Shown in pieces: positions 25,763 to 34,446 of a stretch of 64,000 nt of DNA (positions are counted from its first letter, which is position 1; each line of letters begins with the position of its first letter). The notes beneath the pieces were generated by a model. The model worked only from the letters and a program-made list of their open reading frames with translations, searched no databases and was not told the origin of the DNA. Origin of the DNA: Anderseniella sp963787895 (GTDB taxonomy: Bacteria; Pseudomonadota; Alphaproteobacteria; Rhizobiales; Aestuariivirgaceae); the NCBI GenBank assembly GCA_963787895.1, contig CAWBEX010000008.1, positions 372,001 to 436,000 of the forward strand, written 5' to 3'. A program made the position numbers and the translations under genes.

Positions 25763-26578
25763 ATGATCGAAACAAAGTCTGATCTGATGCAAGGCAAGCG
25801 CGGCCTCATCATGGGGGTGGCCAATGACCACTCTATCGCATGGGGTATTGCCAGGTCTCTGCGCGAGCACGGCGCCGAGCTTGCTTTCACCTACCAGGGG
25901 GAGGCCTTTGGCAAACGCGTAAAGCCACTTGCAGAACAGGCAGGTTCGTCGCTGGTAATGCCCTGTGACGTCGAGGACGTAACAACGGTTGATGCCGTAT
26001 TTGACACGTTGAAGACCGAATGGGGGTCGTTGGACTTTGTCGTTCATGCCATCGCCTACTCTGACAAGAACGAACTGAACGGGCTTTATGCCGACACCAC
26101 CCGGGAAAATTTCTCCCGCACCATGATCATTTCCTGCTTCTCGTTCACCGAAATTGCCAGGCGCGCTGCGGCGATGATGAATGATGGTGGTTCCATGGTC
26201 ACGTTGACCTACGGTGGTGCAACCCGCGTCATGCCCAATTACAACGTCATGGGTGTTGCCAAGGCTGCGCTGGAGGCGTCCGTGCGTTATCTGGCTGCTG
26301 ACTATGGTCCAAAAGGTATTCGCGTCAATGCGATCTCCGCTGGCCCAATGCGCACACTTGCAGGTGCCGGTATTGGCGGTGCACGCGCAATGTTTGCGTT
26401 CCAGCGTCAACATTCGCCGTTGCGCCGGCCGGTAGCGCTGGAAGAAGTTGGTGGTGCAGGGTTGTATCTGCTGTCGCCATTGTCTGGCGGGGTAACCGGG
26501 GAGGTGCATTTTGTAGACGCTGGCTACAACATCATTTCCACACCGCGCCCGGAAGACCTTAACGGCAATGCCGACTAA
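25763..26578 (+). CDS. fabI: Enoyl-ACP reductase FabI
   Basis: NADH-dependent reductase for the last step of fatty acid elongation and target of triclosan-type inhibitors in other bacteria. The 271-residue SDR-fold protein has the N-terminal GVANDHSIAWGIA nucleotide-binding segment and the catalytic Tyr150, Tyr160 and Lys167 (YNVMGVAK), in the Y-x6-K spacing of FabI. A longer frame begins inside fabB at 25619, but ATG 25763 gives the normal length. It ends one base before the convergent moeB stop. Confidence 0.96.
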   Translation: MIETKSDLMQGKRGLIMGVANDHSIAWGIARSLREHGAELAFTYQGEAFGKRVKPLAEQAGSSLVMPCDVEDVTTVDAVFDTLKTEWGSLDFVVHAIAYSDKNELNGLYADTTRENFSRTMIISCFSFTEIARRAAAMMNDGGSMVTLTYGGATRVMPNYNVMGVAKAALEASVRYLAADYGPKGIRVNAISAGPMRTLAGAGIGGARAMFAFQRQHSPLRRPVALEEVGGAGLYLLSPLSGGVTGEVHFVDAGYNIISTPRPEDLNGNAD

Positions 26579-26579
26579 C

Positions 26580-27389
26580 TTACTGGTAAGCTGAAAGATC
26601 GGTGATCGTTGGATTTTTACCGTTGAGTGGATTGGCTGGGTTCCATTGCAACTTGGTCACCATGAAACGGGCCGACAGGGCATCGTACATGATCATGCGT
26701 CCGGCAAGGCTGTCACCAATTCCTGCGATCTCCTTGATCACCTCCATGGCCTGCATTGAACCGATGACCCCGGTCAGCGCGCCAATGATGCCGGCCTCTT
26801 CGCACGAAGGCACCATGCCGTCCGGCGGAATGTCGGGGTGCAGGCAGCGGTAGGTCGCAAACGGCTTGCCGTCAGCTTGATTGAGGTGTGGTTTGAAAGT
26901 CGATAGTTGCCCATCAAACTGGCCAACCGCCCCTGAAACAAGCGTTTTGCCCATAAGGAAGCAGGCGTCTGACACAAGGAACCGTGTGGTAAAGTTGTCA
27001 CAGCCATCAGCCACGATGTCGTAACCTGCAATGATGTCCAGGGCGTTCGACCCGCCAAGTCTTGTATTGTGGGTTATCACTTTCACATGCGGATTGAGCT
27101 CGGCCAGCCGTTGCGCTGCGCTGGCAGTCTTGGCGATCTTGAGTTTGGCGCCTTCAGTTGAGTGAATGATCTGTCGCTGCAGGTTGGACAGGCTTACTGT
27201 GTCATCATCCACAACGCCAATAGTGCCAACCCCGGCAGCCGCCAGATACATCAGCACCGGCGCTCCAAGCCCGCCGGCACCAACAACAAGCACCTTGGCA
27301 GCTTTCAGTTTTTGCTGTCCAGGCCCGCCAAGCTCCCTGAGTACAATGTGACGGGCATAACGTTCAAGCTCCTCATCGGGCATTGCCAT
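26580..27389 (-). CDS. moeB: MoeB/ThiF-family adenylyltransferase
   Basis: E1-like enzyme that adenylates the C-terminus of a small sulfur carrier (MoaD for molybdopterin, or ThiS). The 269-residue protein has RYARHIVLRELGGPGQQKL at the N-terminus, the ATP-binding GAGGLGAPVLMYLAAAG and the Arg finger region NLQRQIIHST. The first zinc CxxC pair of E. coli MoeB is not evident, so zinc binding may differ. It is followed on the same strand by no sulfur-carrier gene, so the partner is unknown. It lies four bases after dut. Confidence 0.87.
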   Translation of the reverse strand: MAMPDEELERYARHIVLRELGGPGQQKLKAAKVLVVGAGGLGAPVLMYLAAAGVGTIGVVDDDTVSLSNLQRQIIHSTEGAKLKIAKTASAAQRLAELNPHVKVITHNTRLGGSNALDIIAGYDIVADGCDNFTTRFLVSDACFLMGKTLVSGAVGQFDGQLSTFKPHLNQADGKPFATYRCLHPDIPPDGMVPSCEEAGIIGALTGVIGSMQAMEVIKEIAGIGDSLAGRMIMYDALSARFMVTKLQWNPANPLNGKNPTITDLSAYQ

Positions 27390-27393
27390 GGAG

Positions 27394-27849
27394 TTATCCC
27401 AGGCCCGTTGAGCCGAAGCCGCCGCTGGAGCGTTGCGTGGTGTTCAAGTCGTCGACTACCTCCAGCAGACACTGTGTGACCGGACAGACCAGCATCTGCG
27501 CGATGCGCTCACCACGGTTGATGGTGAAGGGCTCAACACCGAGATTGACGAGGATGACCTTGACCTCGCCTCGATAGTCGGCATCGATAGTGCCGGGAGC
27601 ATTCAGGCAAGTGACGCCATGCTTGATTGCCAGACCTGAACGAGGGCGAATTTGTGCCTCGAACCCGTCTGGCAGAGCCATTGCAAATCCGGAGTCTATC
27701 AAGGCGCGTTCGCCTGGCCTTAGAATAACGGGTTTACCTTCAGGTACAGCTGCGCGAATGTCCATTCCGGCTGCCTGTGCTGTTGCATATTGCGGCGGCT
27801 GCAACCCGGCCCCGTGCGCCAGCCATTTGATTTGGACAACTGGTTTCAT
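27394..27849 (-). CDS. dut: Deoxyuridine 5'-triphosphate nucleotidohydrolase
   Basis: Trimeric dUTPase that keeps uracil out of DNA and supplies dUMP for thymidylate. The 151-residue protein shows all family motifs: GMDIRAA (motif 1), RPRSGLAIKHG (2), LNAPGTIDADYRGE (3), RGERIAQML (4) and the flexible RSSGGFGSTG (5) at the C-terminus. Its start overlaps the coaBC stop by four bases, the common coaBC–dut arrangement. Confidence 0.97.
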   Translation of the reverse strand: MKPVVQIKWLAHGAGLQPPQYATAQAAGMDIRAAVPEGKPVILRPGERALIDSGFAMALPDGFEAQIRPRSGLAIKHGVTCLNAPGTIDADYRGEVKVILVNLGVEPFTINRGERIAQMLVCPVTQCLLEVVDDLNTTQRSSGGFGSTGLG

Positions 27850-29087
27850 GTGGGCTTGCCGAGCATGGCCGCAAAGCGATCCATCAGTTTGATCGCCACT
27901 TCGTGTTTCGACATCTTATCCCAGCTTTCCACGCTATCGCTGGTGACCAGGTGCACTGTGTTGTCGCGCCCGCCCATGACACCACCTTCATGGCTCACAT
28001 CATTTGCAACAACCAGGTCTGCATTTTTTGCATGAAGCTTCTTGCGTGCGTTCTCAACCACGTTCTGCGTTTCGGCAGCAAAGCCGATTACCAGAGCTGG
28101 GCGTTTCTTCTTGCTGTGCCCGACCGTTTTCAGGATGTCGGGATTTTCGGCGAGTTCAAGCGACGGCACCTTGCCGGAGCCATCCTTTTTGATTTTCTGG
28201 CTGGCATCCTGGACCGTGCGCCAGTCGGCGACAGCAGCACAGAAAATTGCAAGATCACAAGGCAACTCGCCTTCGACAGCTTTCAGCATATCACGCGCGG
28301 TTTCTACCTTGATCAACTCGACACCAGGAGGGATCGGCAAATTCACCGGACCGGATACCAGTGCCACCTCAGCACCAAGAGCAATGGCCGCCTCTGCCAG
28401 CGCATAGCCCTGTTTGCCGGATGACCGGTTTGCGATGTAGCGCACCGGGTCGATCGGTTCATGTGTTGGCCCGGCCGTAATGACGACTTTTTTCCCGCTT
28501 AGCGGGCCTGACGCCACACCGGTCCTGGCAGGTGTTGTTTCGCCTTCACTGAAAAATTTCTGGATCGCGGACATTATGGTTTGCGGTTCACTCATCCGCC
28601 CCGGCCCATACTCACCGCACGCCATGTCACCTTCATCCGGGCCGGCAATCAGCACGCCGTCTGCTTTCAGGAGTTCGAGATTGCGCTGAGTTGCGGGGTG
28701 CTGCCACATGCGAACGTTCATGGCTGGTGCAATCAGCACTGGTTTGTCGGTTGCCAGCAGGGCGGTCGTGGCTAGATCATCTGCCTGGCCTGTCGCCATC
28801 TTGGCCATCAGGTCAGCTGTGCCGGGCGCGACTACCACAAGGTCTGCAACGCGCGACAGCTGGATATGGCCCATCTCGGCTTCGTCAGTCAGGTCGAACA
28901 GGTGAGTGTAGGCTTTTTCGCCCGCAAGGCTTGCAACGGACAACGGAGTCACAAACTGTTCGCCGCCCCTGGTGATGATCGGCGTAACCGCAATACCAGC
29001 CTTCTTGCACAGTCGGATCAATTCAAGCGTCTTGTATGCCGCGATGCCGCCGCCAATGATTAGCAATATGCGTCTGGTTTCATTCAT
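27846..29087 (-). CDS. coaBC: Bifunctional phosphopantothenoylcysteine decarboxylase/synthase
   Basis: Catalyses two steps of coenzyme A synthesis: ligation of cysteine to phosphopantothenate (CoaB) and decarboxylation (CoaC). The 413-residue protein has an N-terminal flavoprotein domain (about 1–190, with LIIGGGIAAYKTLELIR and the substrate motif PAMNVRMW) and a C-terminal synthetase domain (about 205–400, with TAGPTHEPIDPVRYIANRSS). A longer frame reaches 29138, but ATG 29087 gives the family N-terminus and has an AGGGTGA site. Confidence 0.96.
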   Translation of the reverse strand: MNETRRILLIIGGGIAAYKTLELIRLCKKAGIAVTPIITRGGEQFVTPLSVASLAGEKAYTHLFDLTDEAEMGHIQLSRVADLVVVAPGTADLMAKMATGQADDLATTALLATDKPVLIAPAMNVRMWQHPATQRNLELLKADGVLIAGPDEGDMACGEYGPGRMSEPQTIMSAIQKFFSEGETTPARTGVASGPLSGKKVVITAGPTHEPIDPVRYIANRSSGKQGYALAEAAIALGAEVALVSGPVNLPIPPGVELIKVETARDMLKAVEGELPCDLAIFCAAVADWRTVQDASQKIKKDGSGKVPSLELAENPDILKTVGHSKKKRPALVIGFAAETQNVVENARKKLHAKNADLVVANDVSHEGGVMGGRDNTVHLVTSDSVESWDKMSKHEVAIKLMDRFAAMLGKPT

Positions 29088-29100
29088 GGGTGTCACCCTA

Positions 29101-30678
29101 CTACATCGCCATCGAGACGGCGAGAACCACCAGTGCAATGGCGCCTACCCACAAGGCACCGCGATTTGATGCGGAGTGGCGCGCCTGGGCAGCAGCAATT
29201 GCTTCGGTAGTGCTTTGGTCAAGGCGGATGCCCCCTGAACGGGCCATTGAGGAAACAAGTGCAGTCGCCTGACCCAACTCGCTCAAGGCTTCCGGAAATG
29301 CCGCTGCAAGCCGTCCCAAAGTGGCAGCGCCTTCTGCCGCTTCCTCGATCTGGCCGCGCGCACCGAGCTTTTGTTCCATCCATTCTGCCACAACCGGTTC
29401 TGCTGTAACCCACATGTTCAGTTTCTGGTTGAAGGTGCGCGCTACCCCTTCCACAACGACCATGGTCTTTTGAAGGAGGATCAATTGCGGCTGTGTTTCC
29501 ATCCTGAATTGGCCGGTCACCTCGAAAAGTTGCGTGAGCAACCGCGCCATGGAGATGTCTGTAGAGCTCTTGCCCATGATGGGTTCACCGATCGCACGCA
29601 GTGCCTGGGCAAACAGGTCAACACTCTGCTCTGCCGGCACGTACCCGGCCTCGAAATGCACTTCTGCAATGCGCCTGTAGTCGCGGCGGATAAAGCCCCA
29701 AAGGATTTCAGCCAGGAACCGGCGGTCCTTGGGTGACAGGCGCCCCATGATGCCGAAGTCCACTGCAACCAGATTGCTGGTCATGTCAATGAACAGGTTG
29801 CCCTGGTGCATGTCTGCATGGAAAAATCCGTCACGCATGGCGTGACGAAGGAACGACTGGATTACCGTGTCACCAAGCCTGGGCAGGTTGAGGCCGGAGG
29901 CTTGCAGGGCTGCATCGTCGGTTAGTGCGATGCCGTCAATCCATTCGCTGGTCAGTACCCGGCGCGATGTCTGTTGCCAGAATACTTCCGGCACCCGGAA
30001 ACCCGGGTCATTGCGGACGTTCTCGGCCATTTCCGACATGGCAGCCGCCTCAAGCCGCAAGTCCATTTCCAGCTCGACTGACCGCTCCAGCGTTTCAACT
30101 GCCTTGATGATGTGCAGCCTGCGCGCCTCTGCTGAGAAACGTTCGGCCATTCGCGCTGCGGTATAGAATGTTTCAATGTCATCGCGAAAACGGGCTTCAA
30201 CGCCAGGCCGCAACACCTTTACAGCCACTTGTATCACGGTGCCGCTTTCGTCCTTGATCTCAGCCTTGTGCACTTGGGCAATGGAAGCAGCCGCTACCGG
30301 GTTTGAAAGCGACTGGAAAACCTCACCATATGGTTTGCCCAGACCTGCCTGTATGGCTTCGCGTGCCTCGTCCATGCCGAACGGTTGCATGCGGTCCTGC
30401 AATTGGCGCAGCGATGCAGCGCGTTCCGCGCCGATCATGTCGGGTCGCGTGGCCAGAAACTGCCCAAGCTTGATATAGCTGGGACCAAGTTCATTGAGAG
30501 CTTCGGCAAGTCCGGCTCTTTGTTGTGACGTAGACTTGCCAGCACCGATCAGCCGTAAGGCAGTCCTGGCAATTCCTGGAAGCTGCTCATCATCCAGAGC
30601 AGAATCAAATCCGCCGTGGCGGGCAATGATACGGCCGGCCCGGGCCAATTTGAATATGTGGCGGATTTGCCTGATCAC
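29101..30678 (-). CDS. ubiB: UbiB-family kinase-like protein for ubiquinone synthesis
   Basis: Atypical ABC1/ADCK protein required for ubiquinone synthesis, thought to act as an ATPase that helps extract lipid intermediates from the membrane. The 525-residue protein has the family KxGQ motif in SYIKLGQFLATRPDMIG, the catalytic-like segments FHADMHQGNLFID and VDFGIMGR, and a C-terminal hydrophobic segment (about 505–523) likely to be a membrane anchor. The start is GTG 30678. It lies 16 bases after ubiE, another gene of the same pathway. Confidence 0.95.
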   Translation of the reverse strand: MIRQIRHIFKLARAGRIIARHGGFDSALDDEQLPGIARTALRLIGAGKSTSQQRAGLAEALNELGPSYIKLGQFLATRPDMIGAERAASLRQLQDRMQPFGMDEAREAIQAGLGKPYGEVFQSLSNPVAAASIAQVHKAEIKDESGTVIQVAVKVLRPGVEARFRDDIETFYTAARMAERFSAEARRLHIIKAVETLERSVELEMDLRLEAAAMSEMAENVRNDPGFRVPEVFWQQTSRRVLTSEWIDGIALTDDAALQASGLNLPRLGDTVIQSFLRHAMRDGFFHADMHQGNLFIDMTSNLVAVDFGIMGRLSPKDRRFLAEILWGFIRRDYRRIAEVHFEAGYVPAEQSVDLFAQALRAIGEPIMGKSSTDISMARLLTQLFEVTGQFRMETQPQLILLQKTMVVVEGVARTFNQKLNMWVTAEPVVAEWMEQKLGARGQIEEAAEGAATLGRLAAAFPEALSELGQATALVSSMARSGGIRLDQSTTEAIAAAQARHSASNRGALWVGAIALVVLAVSMAM

Positions 30679-30694
30679 GGTTCGCCTGCCTGCC

Positions 30695-31471
30695 CTAGAT
30701 TTTCCATCCGGAATGGATGGCGACTACACCTCCGCTTAACATGCGGTGGCTGGTGCGCACAAAACCTGCTTCGCTGATCATGTTTTCAAACACCAGGGGC
30801 GAAGGGAACTTTCGGATGCTTTCAACCAGATACCGGTAGGGGTCTCCATCGCCGGTTACCACTTTTCCGACAGCTGGTATCACCGTCATGGAATAGGCTT
30901 CATATACCTGTTCGATGCCCGGCACGTCCACATGGGAAAACTCCAGGCACAGGAAGCGGCCACCCGGCTTGAGCACTCTGTACGCCTGTGCCAGAGCTCG
31001 GTCTATGTGCGTCACGTTGCGTATCCCGAAGGCAATGGTATAGGCGTCGAAAGTGCTGTCCGGGAACGCCAGTGTTTCTGCGTTGCCTACGGTAAAACTG
31101 CACTTTGCCCCGGCGCGTTCGGTTCCGGCGCGCCGGGCACCTTCCAACACCATTTCCGGTGAGATATCGGCGACCGTCACCTGGGTCCCTTCGCCGCCAG
31201 CGAGTGCAATGCGAAATGCAATGTCGCCAGTACCGCCAGCCACATCGAGTACGTTGAATTGGCGCGCAGATTTTGGCGGGTTTAGCAAGGCAACGAAATC
31301 GTCCTTCCAAAGCCGGTGCAGCCCTGCCGACATCAGATCGTTCATCTGGTCATAACGCGCGGCGACCTTGGCAAAAACCTCGTTTACGAGGCCTTGGCGA
31401 TCTTCCTCTGCAACGGTGCGAAACCCGAAAGATGTTTCGCTGCTGTCGTTGGGTTGTGACGGTATACTCAT
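30695..31471 (-). CDS. ubiE: Ubiquinone/menaquinone methyltransferase UbiE
   Basis: SAM-dependent C-methyltransferase of ubiquinone synthesis. The product has the ubiE opening TSFGFRTVAEEDRQGLVNEV, SAM motif DVAGGTGDIAFRIA, and NAETLAFPDSTFDAYTIAFG plus GIRNVTHIDRALAQAYRVLK, all typical of UbiE. The frame extends upstream to a TTG at 31627 inside mutM on the other strand; I chose ATG 31471 (258 residues), with ATG 31504 as the alternative. Neither has a strong ribosome site. It is divergent from mutM. Confidence 0.94.
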   Translation of the reverse strand: MSIPSQPNDSSETSFGFRTVAEEDRQGLVNEVFAKVAARYDQMNDLMSAGLHRLWKDDFVALLNPPKSARQFNVLDVAGGTGDIAFRIALAGGEGTQVTVADISPEMVLEGARRAGTERAGAKCSFTVGNAETLAFPDSTFDAYTIAFGIRNVTHIDRALAQAYRVLKPGGRFLCLEFSHVDVPGIEQVYEAYSMTVIPAVGKVVTGDGDPYRYLVESIRKFPSPLVFENMISEAGFVRTSHRMLSGGVVAIHSGWKI

Positions 31472-31575
31472 GGTGGCCGGACCATAGACCAGCTTGGCAT
31501 TCATGGCTATGTGTTGTGGTAAATCAAGGTGAACATGCCGCATGTTGGATATGTGCCGCGGGGAGAGCGTATGCG

Positions 31576-32469
31576 ATGCCTGAATTGCCAGAAGTAGAGA
31601 CGGTGCGCCGGGGACTTGAGCCGGCAATGCTGGGCCGCACTGTCAAGGCTGTGAGGCTGAACCGGCCTGATCTGAGGTTTCCGTTCCCTGTCCGGCTTGT
31701 GGAAACCTTGACTGGAAGCCGTATCATGGCGCTGAACAGGCGGGCCAAGTACATTCTGATTGAGCTGGACACTGGCCACACTCTGTTGGTGCACCTGGGC
31801 ATGACTGGAAGGTTCACGGTCTGGCCGGCGCAAGGCGCCGTCCGTAATCTGGGAGAATTCTACTATCTGGATGAAGCAGGCCATAAAGGTACTGGCACGC
31901 ATGACCATATGGTTGTTGACCTGGATGATGGCACCCGCATCGTTTACACCGATCCACGCCGATTTGGTTTTGTTGACCTGATCGAGCCAGGCGCCATTGC
32001 GGCAAACCGTTTCCTGGTGGGGCTGGGCACTGAACCGCTGGGTAACGAACTGAATGCCGATATTTTGAACACGGCGCTGTCCGGCAGGAAAACGCCACTC
32101 AAGGCAGCGTTGCTTGATCAACGCATTGTTGCCGGGCTCGGCAATATATATGTATGTGAAGCATTGTACCGGGCGCGGCTGTCGCCGCGCCGTCTTGCGG
32201 GTACAATTACGCGCAAGAGCGCGACCTCACCAAGGTTGGAGAAGCTTGTTTCTGCAATTCGAACCGTGTTGGGTGAGGCTATTGATGCCGGAGGCTCGAC
32301 GCTGAAGGACTACGCTCACACCGATGGTTCGAGCGGCGATTTCCAGCAGCGGTTCGATGTTTACGGCCGGGAGGGCGAAGCATGCCGTACGGCAGGCTGT
32401 GCGTCTCTTGTCCGGCGTATTGTGCAATCGGGCAGGTCAAGCTTCTATTGCCCCACTTGCCAGCGTTAG
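31576..32469 (+). CDS. mutM: Formamidopyrimidine-DNA glycosylase
   Basis: Base-excision repair enzyme that removes 8-oxoguanine and formamidopyrimidines. The start MPELPEVETVRRGL gives the catalytic Pro (residue 2 before Met removal) and Glu3. The C-terminal zinc finger reads C-x4-C … C-x2-C (CRTAGC, then FYCPTCQR), the spacing usual in alphaproteobacteria rather than C-x2-C. At 297 residues the length is normal. ATG 31576 has a GGGGAGAG site just upstream. Confidence 0.96.
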   Translation: MPELPEVETVRRGLEPAMLGRTVKAVRLNRPDLRFPFPVRLVETLTGSRIMALNRRAKYILIELDTGHTLLVHLGMTGRFTVWPAQGAVRNLGEFYYLDEAGHKGTGTHDHMVVDLDDGTRIVYTDPRRFGFVDLIEPGAIAANRFLVGLGTEPLGNELNADILNTALSGRKTPLKAALLDQRIVAGLGNIYVCEALYRARLSPRRLAGTITRKSATSPRLEKLVSAIRTVLGEAIDAGGSTLKDYAHTDGSSGDFQQRFDVYGREGEACRTAGCASLVRRIVQSGRSSFYCPTCQR

Positions 32470-32530
32470 TTCTGATGCTGTTTATTGCGGTTCACCTCGA
32501 TTGCACCGCAATTTCTGGAGTCTCTGCGCA

Positions 32531-33304
32531 ATGTCATACAGCAACATCAACGTTGAAACCCGCAATAGCGTTGGTCTCATTACACTGAATCGGCCTGATG
32601 CGCTCAATGCGCTCAACAGCGCATTGATTGACGAGTTGAATGATGCCTTGGACGGTTACGAGGGCGACGGCAACATCGGCGCCATCGTCATTACCGGATC
32701 CGAGAAGGCGTTCGCTGCCGGCGCAGACATAAAGGAGATGCAGTCCAAGTCGTACATGGATGTGTACATGGGCGATTTTATCGGAAAGTGGGAAAGGGTT
32801 TCACACTGCCGCAAACCCATTATTGCTGCGGTAGCCGGATTTGCTCTCGGCGGTGGCTGCGAGTTGGCAATGATGTGTGACTTCATTCTTGCTGCCGACA
32901 CAGCGAGGTTTGGCCAACCTGAAATCAATTTGGGCGTTATGCCCGGAGCAGGTGGCACGCAGCGGCTGACGCGATTTGTCGGAAAGTCGAAAGCCATGGA
33001 AATGTGCCTGACCGGACGTATGATGGACGCCGAAGAGGCCGAGCGCGCGGGCCTTGTTTCGCGGGTCGTACCCGCCGCTGATCTGGTTGAAGAGGCCATC
33101 AAGGTTGCTGGTGTTATTGCTGCCAAGTCCAGGCCAATTGCCATGATGACCAAGGAAGCGGTCAACCGCTCTTATGAGACCACGCTTGCAGAGGGCGTGC
33201 GATTTGAGCGCCGACTGTTTCATTCGATGTTTGCAACCAATGACCAAAAGGAAGGCATGGAGGCTTTCGCCGGCAAGCGAAAGCCAAACTTCTCCAATTC
33301 GTAA
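32531..33304 (+). CDS. Enoyl-CoA hydratase
   Basis: Crotonase-fold enzyme of about 257 residues, probably hydrating short-chain enoyl-CoA in beta-oxidation. The oxyanion-hole segments (KAFAAGADIKEM and GFALGGGCELAMMCD) and the second catalytic-Glu region (PEINLGVMPGAGGTQRL) are intact. The frame extends back into mutM at 32324; ATG 32531 yields the family N-terminus. Its place between mutM and rpsT–dnaA is conserved in rhizobia, where it is annotated fadB1/echA. Confidence 0.93.
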   Translation: MSYSNINVETRNSVGLITLNRPDALNALNSALIDELNDALDGYEGDGNIGAIVITGSEKAFAAGADIKEMQSKSYMDVYMGDFIGKWERVSHCRKPIIAAVAGFALGGGCELAMMCDFILAADTARFGQPEINLGVMPGAGGTQRLTRFVGKSKAMEMCLTGRMMDAEEAERAGLVSRVVPAADLVEEAIKVAGVIAAKSRPIAMMTKEAVNRSYETTLAEGVRFERRLFHSMFATNDQKEGMEAFAGKRKPNFSNS

Positions 33305-33344
33305 GGCTGCGGCGAGTGCGTCGGTGTGACAGCGCATCTGTTTG

Positions 33345-33373
33345 TTGACGCCACCTGCCACATGCTATATGAA
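33345..33373 (+). promoter_or_regulatory. Candidate sigma-70 promoter of rpsT
   Basis: -35 TTGACG (33345–33350) and -10 TATGAA (33368–33373) are separated by exactly 17 bases, in the gap between the hydratase gene and rpsT. A start near 33380 would leave a leader of about 120 bases before the S20 ATG. Confidence 0.55.
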
Positions 33374-33500
33374 ACCGCTCAATTCAGCACACTTGTTGTT
33401 CTGTTGATCGCCGGTTTGAACTTTGGCGAAGGCCGGGATGACAGTTTGCTATTGGTAAGGGAAGGCCGCTTGACGGCTGGTTCAGGACAAGACAAAAAAC

Positions 33501-33773
33501 ATGGCCAATACTCGTTCGGCAAAAAAGGCTGTTCGGCGCGCAGCCCGGCGTACCTCAGTCAACACTAACCGTCGCTCTCGCGTGCGCAACTTTATGCGCA
33601 AGGTCGAGGAAGCCATCGCCAGCGGCGATCAGGCAGCGGCAACCGAGGCGCTGCGTGCAGCCCAGCCGGAGATCATGCGCGGTGCCCAGAAGGGCATTAT
33701 GCACAAGAATACCGCATCCCGGAAAGTTTCCAGGTTGGCCAAGCGGGTGAAGGCAATTGCTGCCTCCAGCTAA
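33501..33773 (+). CDS. rpsT: 30S ribosomal protein S20
   Basis: Small, very basic 16S rRNA-binding protein, 90 residues, with the standard MANTRSAKKAVRRAAR start and KGIMHKNTASRKVSRLAKRV near the C-terminus. It is a single-gene unit between a good promoter (33345) and a strong terminator (33797), and in many rhizobia it precedes dnaA, as here. Confidence 0.97.
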   Translation: MANTRSAKKAVRRAARRTSVNTNRRSRVRNFMRKVEEAIASGDQAAATEALRAAQPEIMRGAQKGIMHKNTASRKVSRLAKRVKAIAASS

Positions 33774-33796
33774 CTCACTTGACCACCTCGTTTTTC

Positions 33797-33823
33797 AAGG
33801 CTCGCCTCTGGCGGGCCTTTTTT
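33797..33823 (+). terminator. Intrinsic terminator after rpsT
   Basis: A 10-base-pair stem (33797–33806 with 33810–33819, one G·U), a three-base loop TCT and a run of six Ts (33818–33823) begin 24 bases after the rpsT stop. This isolates rpsT from dnaA. Confidence 0.85.
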
Positions 33824-34446
33824 ATTTTGGCGATTTTGCTTGACGCCCGGTTGCGGTGAGCGTGTACGCGACATGTTCTGATGTTGCATTACGCAGAATT
33901 TACCAAGTCCCTTCAACGGGTTATGGGCGGCAACGAATTCGCGACACAAATTTCGCAGAATTTAGCGGTTTTTTGGCCATCGCTGGTGTAAATTTTTTCT
34001 TAAGATTTAGACTCATCCGTAAACACGCTCCGGCTGAAAATTGCTTATCCGAGTCAAGTGTTTGCGCATGGCAACTGTAAACATTGGCCCGGCCGGATTA
34101 GCAGCTAAGTGGATTTGGCGTGCTGCAGCGTGCTCTCCTAGCCTTGCACCCATCGCAAGTGGAGTTGTAATGTCTGCCCGTGGTTGCACACTGTTGTGGC
34201 TGCGCGGTACCGGGAAGCGAAACTCCAAAAAGCTTCCGGGCTGGGGCAAATCCAGGGATCTCCTGGGAAAATTAGTGAGTTGGGTACACAGGGGCGGCGG
34301 TTTCCATTGAATCCGTTGCAGGCGGACTAGAGTCTTGTGAAATTGGGTATTTTTGTCGGCAACGCTCGTTGCTCCGATGCCATTCGGCTGCCTTTCAGCA
34401 AGATTCATCAAACACTGCTTCAAATTTGCGGGCAGAAGGGGGAGGC
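33824..34446. other. Gene-free region upstream of dnaA
   Basis: About 620 bases between the rpsT terminator and dnaA hold no credible gene. The left part (33880–34020) is AT-rich and carries an 11-base direct repeat; the right part (34010–34472) holds six GANTC sites. No TTATCCACA box was found. The short frames across it have no recognisable product. It should contain the dnaA promoter and leader, and could be a replication origin, although many alphaproteobacterial origins lie elsewhere, near hemE. Confidence 0.6.
33892..33964 (+). repeat. 11-base direct repeat CGCAGAATTTA upstream of dnaA
   Basis: Two exact copies at 33892–33902 and 33954–33964, spaced 62 bases start to start, in an AT-rich stretch that continues into GTAAATTTTTTCTTAAG. 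The sequence AACGAATTCGCG between them partly echoes the motif. Binding protein unknown. Confidence 0.6.

Noticed and set aside
25529..26509. 326-codon open frame antisense to fabB/fabI
   Set aside because: The opposite strand encodes FabB and FabI with all catalytic residues. The antisense product has no recognisable domain and is Cys/His/Arg-rich, as expected of a shadow frame.
33774..34446. Classical DnaA-box origin
   Set aside because: No TTATCCACA or close match was found in this gap. Only one relaxed box exists nearby, at 36006. The origin question is left as a finding, not a feature.
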